Shown in pieces: positions 34,331-45,250 of a stretch of DNA of 64,000 nucleotides (position 1 is the first letter of the stretch; each line of letters begins with the position of its first letter). Position numbers and translations under genes: made by a program. This DNA comes from Lycocorax pyrrhopterus obiensis (lineage: Eukaryota; Chordata; Aves; Passeriformes; Paradisaeidae). The notes under the pieces are model-generated. The model did not search any database. It had not been told where the DNA came from and was given only the letters and a program-made list of their open reading frames with translations. Location: the NCBI GenBank assembly GCA_014706295.1, contig JACSVZ010000008.1, positions 21,989,659 to 22,053,658 on the forward strand, given 5' to 3'.

Positions 34331-37300
34331 AGAACCGCAGCGCGCCGGGGACGCCCCCGCAAAGCGGGGCCGGCGACGCGACGCGGAGAGGCGACGGGTC
34401 CCGGGGCAGCGACCCACCGCCGGGGCCGCCGGTGGGGCCGCGCCCCGTGCAGCCCGCACCGGCCCCGCACGGCTCGGTCACCTGTCAGCAGCGGAGCCCG
34501 CGGTCCGGCACGGCACGGCGCTCCGCCCTCTCCCGGGTCCGGCTCTCCTCGCACACAGCCTCGGCGCCCCTCACGGTGCATAGCGGGCGCGCCCTGAGGG
34601 GCTCCGCCGGGAGCGGACACGGAGTGGCTTCGCCGGCAGCTCCCAGCCCGGACTCACTCCCTGAGTGCGCCCGCCTGCTCACGGCTCCCGGGGAAAAGGA
34701 TGGCGTTTATCCCTGCCCTGTGGCTTGTACAGGAAAGGCTCTTTTTCACAGCTCTGAAAAGAAATGTTATCTGTATTTCTCAGGAGAGCAGAGGGCTTCT
34801 GCAGGCAGCGGAGCCAGGTCCGGGCAAGGGATGCTGCATGCTCACCCAGCAATAGGCTGTCTGTATCTCCCACTGCAGTGTCCCAGCTGTGCCCGGGCAG
34901 TGCCTAGACTGTCCTGTTCACTCGGGTCTGCCGCTTGACACCTGCCTGCACCTCTCCGAATCTCAGAACCAGCTGGCTTGATTTGACCTAGAACCACCCA
35001 ACTAATACCCATTTTCTTGAGAAGTACATCACTACAAATATCTGCTTTTCTTCAGTATTTTTTTGCTCCATTGACATTGGCTGATTTACTTTTGTTTCAC
35101 AGTTCTTGCAGGGATGCATGGCTTGGAAATATGTCCTGAAACAAAGCCTCAGTGAAAAATAACTGTGTTTCCTAAAGGTCAGAACCAGACTCTAGCATCC
35201 TACACATACGTTTTCAAGGTGGGAGGTTGGTTTGAGGGATACCAGTGAAACATTCAGTGTTCAGTACTTTGAGGGATAGGAATAGCAAATGCAAGGGTGC
35301 TGCCCATTGCAGCAAGGGGAACTCAATAGGCTTGGACACCAAAGGGAAGGTTGTCCTTGATTTCAGTGCCTGATGGGCCTCTGAAACTGGGGCTGACATG
35401 TTGAGCTTGGTGAGAGCCAACTCGCAGGAGCAGGTAAAGGTCATCCTTCATCTAAGGCAATGCAGGATAAGAAAAGCCAGTGCCAAGTACCCCCTCCTGC
35501 CTGCTTTTATTTGGCATCTCTTGTGCACAAAGGATATCCAGGCTTCACAAAGCCACCCTGCTGCACAACACAGCCCCATGACTGTGGACATGCAGAGGGT
35601 AGCAAAACACCTCTTCCTCTGGAGTAGAAGCTGTCATAACTCACAGTTACTGACCGTGCGGTGAGAGGGTCCCCTGTCCAGCAGAAGGAGGACACTGCTA
35701 CAGGCACACGTATATCACCCCATTGGTGGAGCACACCCCACAGCCTGTCTAGGAGTACCTTTGCTCTGTGTCTCAGGAGCTATTGCTGTATGTTTGCATC
35801 CATGAGGTCAAGAAGCTGAAATTCATCCTTCAGCAGAGGCCCAGCACGAGGCTTGCTCACCGCTCGCATCCACAGGCCTGCGTACCACTTGCATCCCATA
35901 GGGCTTAAGTGGAGCCTAAGTGGACCCTGGGCCTTGTGCTGGCGACCTGCCCAGTGCTGGATTTCAGCTCCAAGCCCAGGCCTGCTGCTCTGATTCATGC
36001 ACGTAATCCCGCTGAGGTCAGCGGGTTTCATCCTGCTCCCACCGCAGCCTGCGGGACAGTTCACACGAGAGTGGCAGGGTCAGGCTCTGTGTTTGCATGT
36101 GCCATAGAAAATGGAACAATTAAGATTAAACCAATTAAATTTTAACAGGTCTGGAAAGTGTTTTATTACATAATAAACTGGAGGGATTAACCACGTCGGA
36201 CTTTGCTGCATGTGTGCTGGCCGAGTGGTTCCTTGCTGTCCGCAGCACTTGGTGTTCCTCCGGGCTGGGGACCTCCCTGCGCTGCCGCTGGGGCCGGCTC
36301 GCTGGCAAACACAGGGGGCTGGGAATACAGCTGCATGCTGGTTCCTGCTCCTGTCCAGCACTGTCCCCCGAAGCATTCTGGGTGCAATGCTTTTCTTAGC
36401 CCAAGCAAAGCCTTTTCTAGAAGAAATTCTACAAATTATACAGTGGTTATTTCTATGGCTTCCTTTGGGGAGAGGGAAGCCCTCGTGCTTCGGTACAGGC
36501 GTGCTGGTGAGGAACAAGTGGCTGGGCTGGCTCTGTGCAAGGTGGTGACAGATGTCTCATCTTGGAAACAGAGCTGATAAGTTACTCTTGTTTAGGGCAT
36601 CTGCCTGGCAGCCAGTCTCCACTTCTCTCCCTGCTTAATCAAGATTCCTCTGGCTGTTCCCATGCAGGTGAAGCCATCCCGGCCATGGCTACCCCCGGAG
36701 CTGGCAAATCTGTGCAAGAAATGGTACACAGCTGTGGGTTTGCCAGGGTGGTTTCAGGGTAATTGAGCTGAGAAAGGATGCAGAAACCAGCTTTGGGAGA
36801 AATCATGCTGCAACCTTGGCTGAGCACATGCATGGGGTGGTGCACAGGCCTCTCTGTGGTGGCATTCCTCAGCTCTGCTGGCATTTGTCTGTAGGGGCTG
36901 ACGTTTGCTCTGAGGGGCACCCACAGCCAGTGGCTGTTGCACTGTTCCGTCTTCTCAACTGTAATTTGCTGCTGACCAGCTCAGGAGGATTGGACACAAA
37001 TATGCTCTGTCATGCAACAACCTGCACTTGGGGGCTAGGAAGGAAGATGAGGCTGGGGAAGCTCATAATTTCTGTCTCTTCTGGGTAAATATGGGTCCAA
37101 AACCTGTCAGGCTCAGCCCAAAGACATACTGCACGGTGCTTCCAGAGGCCGCAGCAGGCCAACTTCCAATGCTGTGGTGGGTTTTTCTCTAGAGGTGGAA
37201 GCGTTGCTGTGGGTGGGGACTGTGGCATGTTCAGGGACAGTGAAGGCAAACTGCTCCCTGGCTGATTACCATGCCTGGAAAGGTTAATGGCTGAGCATTT

Positions 37301-38734
37301 AATACCCATTCTTTTGTTTTCCTTTGGAATACTTTTTGTATTTAGCCATGGCTGCTGATGTGGTTCCCTCCTGAACGTAGATACTCACCGACAGCTGCTG
37401 TATAAGTAGGGCAGTCCGTGTCCTGCACACGGGAAGGCAGGTAGGAGATTTGAAAGCTTCTGTTAATAGTTTATCTCTGAGTCTGCCTAATGAATTATCC
37501 TGGCAATTACTGTACAGAAATTGTTAGTGTATCCTGATGATTCAGAACTTTCTAACAACAACTCTGGACCAAACTATAAACTGTTTTTCTATCTTGGAGT
37601 GGAGACTTGAGAGAGGACTCGTAATTGTTCTCATCCCCTCAGGGGCCAGAGCTGGATTATCCCACACAGGCTTCTCTGCAAACTTGTTTTTAGTCTATCG
37701 GTGGGCCCTCTGCCAGACCAAAGGGATGGGGAACTGTTTTCCAGATTTAAATCCCCCCCCTCCACCCTTCCACTCCACTTACACCTCTGAGGAAGAGCAT
37801 GGATTAGAAAGGATTTGCCCTCATGGGGCTTTGGTTTGGGTTTGTGAAGATCTGTCCTTAAAAGCGTTGCCTTTTTTGTTTTATCCCTATGTAAACCTGA
37901 CTCCCAGCTTTACGTAGGGAACGGGCAGAAGTGAAGTGCTGTGTTGTTCAGAGAGTAGAGATCTCCCATTTCTTTTGAAATACCTGCCTTTAAATGGTAT
38001 TTCCTCTTGGAGACAATGGCTTAACGTGAAGGACAAGCAGGTGGGGATGGACAAGCGTGGTGTTTCAGGAGCAGGGCATGGCTGGACCCCTCCTGCTGTG
38101 GTTCCTGTGCTTTAGCCATGCATACAAGAGGCTGGGTGGCTCAAAGGCTCAGCCAAAATATGTCCCTTTGTCAGCACTGACAGGGCAACCTGGGTCTCTT
38201 GGTATGGTTCCTGTCTTGTCCTGGTGCTGTTGATGTCCCAGCACACTGGAGACCATGGGCATCCAAGCATGTCTGCGATGCTCTCCCCAGGACCCATCCC
38301 GGTGCTGTGCCCCAGGATCCATCCCGCACTATGAATGACCGTGCAGCGATGCTGTGTCAGGCCAGCAGTCAGGCACTGGGGCCATAGCAAAGGTGTCGGG
38401 GAGTTCGCATGGAGCCAAAGTAGTTCTTCCCTTCCTCATCCTTCCCTTGCCGGGGTGGCAAAAGGCCACACTGGCGGCCATGCCCTGTCCCACTGGAAGC
38501 ACTGACGCCTGTCTGGCTGCCAGGACACCCCGCCAGCCCCGTCCCAGGCACGTTCCCTGCACCCAGCAGCGGCGAGTGGGCTCTGTGCCGCATCCCAGGG
38601 CCGCCTGGGCCCAGGCTCCCTTCTCCAAACATCCCTCCCGCCGTGCACCCGTGGTACCCCCGCGACTCACCCACGTCCGCCCCGCGCACCCGCCCTTGCT
38701 GACGGTGGGGAAAGTAGGAGCCATGTCCTTGCGC

Positions 38735-38751
38735 TGACCTTCGTCTGACCT
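38735..38751 (-). promoter_or_regulatory. perfect DR5 nuclear-receptor element (RARE-like)
   Basis: On the minus strand AGGTCA, five bases, AGGTCA (plus: TGACCT 38735-38740, spacer TCGTC, TGACCT 38746-38751). A DR5 of AGGTCA is the classical RAR/RXR site. It lies about 7.9 kb upstream of the NKX2-3 start codon. The motif is seen; function is inference. Confidence 0.55.
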
Positions 38752-40001
38752 TCCAGTAACGCTCGAGAAACCCTCGGAAAGGCTTTCTCATTGTGCAGCC
38801 CCAGGGTTTCCAGGGAATTAGTCAGCAGGCTGGAATTGTGCTCTGTGTATGTGACCCCCCCTTATCCCCCCCTCCTGCCTCTCCCATCTCTGGAGCCGGA
38901 CCGGTCCAAGAGATATGTTGCCAGGGTGACAGCGAGGTGTGATGGATGGACAGAGAGTGGCTGTGGAGTGGCAGGGCCGCTGGTCAGTAACCCAGGGCTG
39001 TGTTTATAAGAAGGAAGAGGCTGTTTCCTGGAGCTAACATAATGCAGCTCTAAAAAAGGCAGGGGAAATACATCATGCGAGGGGAGCGCGGCCCGGGGAG
39101 GGGAGGGCCACGGGGAGCTCAGCACCACAGCGAGCCTCCAGGTCAAGGTGCCTTTGACAGGGGCCTTTTTTATAGGCCATTTGCGTGAGAGTTCGCTGCT
39201 GTTTCTCTGCAGCCCTGACAGCGGCTCAAGGCCCAGCCGGGGTTTGGGGAGGGTCTAATCTAAACTCGCCGATTTCCAGCCCTTCTCCTGCAGGACCCGC
39301 TGATTTATTTGGAAAATAAATAATTGACACTGACTATTGTTTCGTTGCTGTGGAGCGACAGTCCCCTGCCCTCGGCTTGGGGCTGTGCCCTGTCCCACGG
39401 TGGACACTCGGAGGAGCGGGGAGCTGTGGAAGGACCCTGATGCTGAGAGAGAGGGGGGCTTAGTTCAGTGCTTCCATCTGCCCCCCCCACCATGCGCGGG
39501 AAGGGGCGATTCTTTTAGCCGTGGTCCCTGCACGGGGCGGGCACCTGGGGCATCACTCACAGTGCTCGTTGTGCTGGACTCAGAGCTGGGGCAGTGGTGA
39601 CCAACTGGAAAGGCAAGGGAATATCCCACCCTCCTTCCCAAAAGCCAGCTGTGGCGGTTTTCCTCCCTTCAGCCGCACTGCAGGTGTGTGAGGCTCTTGT
39701 GCCCAGCACTGGCAACTCCCCCAGTGTGGAGCCACGGGCTCTGCAGCCCCACACACCTGCTGCTGCCACAGCAGTGGGGTCATCCCCATGGCTCACGTCA
39801 CCTCTGAGCCCTGCGACCACGCTCCCCCTAATGTCACCCCTTCTGCTGGAGGGTCTGGCTGCAGGAGAAGCTGCTGCTCCTGGTGCGGCAGACAAGGGTT
39901 TTCACTTCCCAGCCGGCAGTGTGGGAGCTGAATCCCTGGGATCATCGTGACTAATCAGAAAGCAGCACCCCAGAAAATAGACCCTGATTTTTCCCTACCA
40001 C

Positions 40002-40098
40002 TAAAAAAATAAAAAGAAAAAAAAAAGAAAAAAAAAAGAAAAAAATAAATCCAACTAAAGTATTTCAGGAAAAAAATCCTCACACAAAAAAAGAAAAA
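40002..40098 (+). repeat. A-rich low-complexity tract
   Basis: Runs of seven to ten A separated by single G or T ([22 protein letters not shown] units), in the most AT-rich part of the window. Seen directly. Confidence 0.85.
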
Positions 40099-42533
40099 AT
40101 CAAGGATCGTTTTGCTGTAGGTCCCAGCCTTTCCTGAGTAGGCATAACTGCTTCTACTACAGCTGAAAAATTATTTAAATGTTGACAATTTTTTCTTCTT
40201 TCTTCTATTACTTTCATTCTTACAACTCTTCAATGGCTGAGGAAGTGATACTGCATCTAGGGTTTTTCTTTTTTTCTTTTACAAGAATGCCCGAATTTTA
40301 TAAAGCTTGAGAAAAGAGGAGGAAATCCAGCACGAATGTCAGCCATCATCAGGCAGCTTCAGGGCAGCAGAGAAAAAGAATACAAGGGAAACGTTGAAAC
40401 ACAATGCTTTCAAATTTCAAACAGCTTTCTGCTTTAGAAAACTGAAAGGAAAAAATTATTTCAAAATATCCCATTGAAAAGTTAAATGAAATTTGTTTCT
40501 GTAGAACTGTTTTCAATCTAATTCTTTTTGAGCAAGAAAATTGTAAGCAATTTTTTTACAGAATAAGTGTAAATATTATAATTTGTTTTCCATATCATTA
40601 ATAATAATTCTACTTCAATATAATAATAAAAATCATCAATTTACATTTTTCCAGCAAATACATGTGTTTGGTCCTGTCTTCGCTAGTGTGGGAGTAATTT
40701 TTAAGTGGAGCCTTATTTTTGGCTGAGGTTTTTGCTTGTCCCTTTTTTCATTGGAGGAGTGCTCTGTCTTCAGTGCTTTCATACTTCCCCCACTCTAATT
40801 CATGCAAATACTGCCACATGCCCAAATTCCTCGATGAGTTCAATATTTATCAGCAAATAATTTTTTTTCAACCCAGCCTGTTCAGTGTCTAAAGCCACTT
40901 TCTAAATAAGTATTTGATGAGTATTTGTATATTTAATGTTTGCATTGTTCTAAGTGACTTTCAACATCAGATTCTCTCACCCACTTTCCCTTCAAATTAG
41001 CACATTCACAGGCACTTATATATGAATTTGAGTTTGCCCAGATTTTATAAAGCTGTATTTCAACGATTTGCCAAAAAAAACCCCAATCCATATTTTGAAG
41101 TTATTTCATTTTGTCTGACATATCTCTCACAGCTGCCAGTGCAGGAAAGGCAATCCATACTTCTGGAAGCCCTTGTGCTGGCAGTCTGGAACAGTGCTCT
41201 CTGTCCAGGGGCAGCTGGATCACGCTGGTCCCTGAGCAGCCCATCCCCACTGCATGGATGTCTAAGATCAGCCGTGAGCATGGGCTAAGTTTTTAAAAAA
41301 AGCACTCTTTATTATCATTTTCATGCCCAGTTCTTGTTGGATTTGTGTCGGCCCTCTGTGGCACCCTGGGACACGCGCTGTCCAGGGAGGAAGCAGGGCT
41401 GGGGAGGGGCAGAGGGGGCTTGTCTTTCCAGCACTGCAGATTAAGGCCGCCTGGCTCCTCTGCAAGCCTCCCCAGGTGGCCATGATATTTCTAAAGGACT
41501 TGTCCATGTGCCGCAGTAAGCTCATTAGCTAATTCCCTTATTACAGAGCATCAACTGAAGCATGTGTGTTTCGGCTGCCAGGGAGCCCCCTCTCACCGTC
41601 CTCCCCAGCTCTTCTCCCTTCCTCGCTACCCCTTTCTCTTTGTTTTAGCTGAGAAGGTGGGCTTTTAAAAGTCCCCTTGCCCAGCCATTTGGAGTGCAGG
41701 CTCCTCCCTCCCTGGCTGGTCGCAGTCTCGGGGTACCCGCAGTGACAGGGGTGGCCGCGGGCAGAGCCCCACTGGCCCAGCGTTGCAGCGCAGCGCTCTC
41801 GCCTCTGCCCAAGGGGCTTTTTGGGCCCGTTCACATTCCCACGTCAGTCTCGGAGCTTGGCCCGGCAAACGCACTGAGGGGTCGATTCAGGCAAAGTGAG
41901 GCATGGGGAGGTTCCTAGGAAGAAGGCTGTGGCATGAAACAGCCGTGGTGGGATGCTGCTCTTTGCATAGTCACCCTGGGTTTTGAGAGGGTCAGTGTGC
42001 TCTTGCCCCTTGTCCCCTGACTCCAAACCTGTCAAATTCTCACCTGGAGGTGGGGAGCCAGAGCTTGTGGGGCCAAGCCTTTTGCCCTTAAGCATGGAGA
42101 GCCTGGGGACCCTCTTCCCTCACCGCCTGCTCTGGGAGAAGCCCGGTCACAACCCCTTGACTGGGGAAGAGGGATGGATTGGCAGGCCCACCCTCTTCCT
42201 TCTGGGGGGCCACACACCACAAAATCCACCTCACGCCGGCGCTTTCCGGCCCTCTGTGAGAATGTACAGTTTGTGGCTCCTTCATTGACTTTGAAGAATG
42301 TCCCTTTATTCACAATGTTATTTCCTTTAATCACTGTGAGGTTGCAGGAAATCTTCTTGGAAAATTGTTTCAGATTGGCTGGAATTACTGTACTGTTGCA
42401 GGGATGGAAAACTCACTTGAACTTGTTTTCATTTTACCCTAAAAAGTCACTGTCCCCAGAAGGTTCAGATGAATTTGAATAAACATGTGAGTTCGGAGGA
42501 TGTAGTTGTTGTTGAGCATTTCTTTTCCCTCCC

Positions 42534-42545
42534 TTTTTTTTTTTT
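42534..42545 (+). repeat. poly(T) run of 12
   Basis: Twelve consecutive T between CCC on both sides. It could be the tail of a minus-strand retroposed copy, but no source element was recognised next to it. Confidence 0.6.
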
Positions 42546-43420
42546 CCCAAATGAATCTTTGTGGCTTTCCAAGTTCCTGAGCTTTACTCAAGACCAGGGG
42601 TACAGAACTAAAGGAAAAAGGGACCTTTGACATAAACAGATCATAAACAGACTGAAGACAGGCAAATACATCATTAAGTGACACAACACGAGAGTTGAGA
42701 GATAATGAAACACTAAGTGACAGCTTTGGCCATCAGCTAGGAGCTGAATCAACCAAATTTTCTACCTGAGTATTTCTGTACTGGCTGACATAGGAAAGAT
42801 AAGATGTGCTAAATCTTGGCTTTCACAGGAGTTTAGTCCCCTTTCCACATGAAATTCTTGAATTCTTGTGAGTAATGGAGAAATGTGGTCTAAGTGAGTG
42901 TGTGGCTACATGAGAGCACAGCTGGCTGGGAAAAGGTATTGAAAGGGCAGTTTCCCATGCTCAGTCCTCAGACAGGGCCTGGTCTTGGTTTAGGGGTAGT
43001 CAGTGCTTTCATCAGTGATCTTCACCTGCAGCACCAGTCTGCAAGAGTGATTTTCCTGAGAAAGCAAAGAAACCTGAAATAAACCTGTTGATAAGAACAA
43101 ATATAAGGCTCTTCTATGAGTTGGCAAAAATCAACGTTGCAAGCACTGGCTGGGGAATGAGCAAGGTTGCTCTGTGGGAAAGTAGCTGGAGGTGACAGTG
43201 GGTCCCACAGGGAGTGTGAGACAGCAACAGCCCGAGTGAGAAGAGCAAAATCAGACGAGGATATATAAACAAGGTGTTTGTAAGACACCTGATGTGATCC
43301 TGCTGCATTTAAAGAGTGTAAGACTCAGCACTGAATTCCACTTGGGGCTCGGCGTTTCAAGTTGCTGCTCTTGGAGAAAGCCCAGGGAAGAACGAGATCA
43401 GAAATTCAGAAAACATGACA

Positions 43421-43770
43421 TACTGGAGAAGGCTGAAGGGTAGCTTAGTATCACAACACCAAGACTACAGGGAAATAAGATAAAAGTCTTTAAATGCATA
43501 AAGCCCTGCTACAAAGTACGAGATAATGGGCTATTCCTTGTTTTCAGGTGGGTAGAAGTAGAAGCCACAGACTCACCCTGCAATGACTGCGGTAAAAGGG
43601 ATTAAAACTTGTTTTTCCTGGGAGCCGTCGTCGCCACTAGAGGCTTCTTTTAGGAAGAGTTTAGACAAAAGCTCCACCAGGAAGGGTTTGATTTGTTTGG
43701 GGGCAGGCAGACAGGCTAGGTGACCTTTCAAGGGCCTTCCAGGCTTATTTTTTATAATTCTGTGAATACA
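43421..43770 (+). mobile_element. ancient CR1-family LINE 3' remnant
   Basis: Successive blocks follow the order of a CR1/L3-type 3' end: GGAGAAGGCTGAAGGGTAGC, AAAAGTCTTTAAATGCATAA, CTGCTACAAAGTACGAGATA, AAGAGTTTAGACAAAAGCTC, GGCAGACAGGCTAGGTGACC, CTTTCAAGGGCCTTCCAGGC, and an end ATAATTCTGTGAATA resembling the terminal ATTCTATGATT. Divergence is high, so this is an old insertion. Recognised by eye against the remembered consensus. Confidence 0.7.
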
Positions 43771-43869
43771 GATACTAAAAAGAGGGAAGATCATTTTGCC
43801 TGTGGCCAGTCTATTCAGGACTGGTCCTTGCCAGGTGTGTTTTGCTTCAGCTGTGAATGTTTCCATTAG

Positions 43870-43906
43870 CTTTTTTTTTTCTTTCTTTCTTTTTCTTTTT
43901 TTTTGT
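43870..43906 (+). repeat. T-rich (TTTC)n low-complexity tract
   Basis: Poly(T) followed by CTTTCTTTCTTTTTC and another poly(T). Seen directly. Confidence 0.85.
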
Positions 43907-45039
43907 TATTTACTCCTAACCATTTTCTTCCCTATCCAAATTTCCCCCTGTTTCTGTACATCACTCTGGTCCTACTTTTCCTGGAATGGTCATATGCCTT
44001 GTGTGGTCCCCCGAAGCCCTGCACAGAGAGACCATTTCTTCCCCACCAGTGTGCCATGTATCACACAGTATCCAGAAGCATCCTGGGGCAGACCTCGTAT
44101 CTCCCATGAATTTGCCTGCTGACAGACTCCTGGTGTTCCAAGCTCGTGCCTCGCTCCTGGTTTCAGTCCTGTCGCAAGGCCCCTGCGGGCCATCCGTGGG
44201 CTGGGTGTTTTTCTGTTTCTAAAACAGGAGCAACAACTGTCGTCCCCCTCCATCTGCGGGTTTGCAGATGTCAACTATCCAGTGTTTACACTGAGCTTGT
44301 GCAATGGGAATTCTTCTATGTGTATTAGTAACAAAATGTATTTTTACTCACGATGTTTGAGATCAGAGTTAGTCATTAGATAACCTATGCTGATCTCCCC
44401 GACTGCCTTGTCTTGTTACTCCTTCTGGATCCGAATAACCTGGGGTTTCACTAATGCATAAAAGTATCTGGTCTGGAGGCGCGAGGGAGTTCATGGTTTG
44501 GTCTTATTTAATCACTGATGGTTAATCCACCAGCTAATCAGCATTGCTCAGTAAATGTATGTCGTATTTCTTATGCAGGGTTGTCTGGCTTTTAATTTCC
44601 AACCATTGATTCTTGTTCTGCCTTTTTTGGCTGGAATAAAAAGACGTTAGCACATGGCATTTTCTTACTATGAGAGTACTTGTGCATAGCAGTCAAATTT
44701 CTTGAGCTTTTTTAAGAAGAAAACAGGTTGAGCTTGATTCTGTCACTGTGGGGTGCGTTCTCCTGCAATTGTGTCTTTTCTGTGCCTGTTTTCCGCACTC
44801 TCTCTCATTTCACAGAATAATTTTGGCCTCAGGAACTCTGGCAGTGCAGCCCGCTGGTTGGGCCTCAATCCACTGAATTTTGGAAATGTCTGAAGATGCA
44901 GATTCCATCATTTCACTCAGTTTTTAAGTCACCTTGTTTCTTCTCCCTTCCAGCCCATACCTCCCCACTCTGTCTGCAAGGATTTTGTGGGAAATATGGG
45001 GGGGAGAAGGGGGGTGTGGGAATCACATTTACATCTCTC

Positions 45040-45250
45040 ACTTCATCTGGATCTTTCTAAAGTGGGGCACCAGGCTGGTCACAGTATCTCAGGGCTGGCA
45101 TCCCATCCTCTGCTGCACAGAGCACTGCCTCACAGCTCCCATTTGCTGCACTCCCAGCTCTGGTGCCCAGGACTCTGTTCACCATGTGGTCCCAGCACTG
45201 CGCTCACATCCAGCTGCTCACCTCCAGGACCCCAAACAACCCCAGTCAGA
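45040..45250 (-). mobile_element. possible decayed CR1 fragment (antisense)
   Basis: GGGGCACCAGGCTGGTCACAGTATCTCAGG and, further on, CATCCAGCTGCTCACCTCCAGGACCCC follow the order of antisense CR1 (TGCCCAGAACTGGACACAGTACTCCAG ... CAGCTGGCTGTCCACCAGGACCCC). The match is patchy. Confidence 0.35.
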
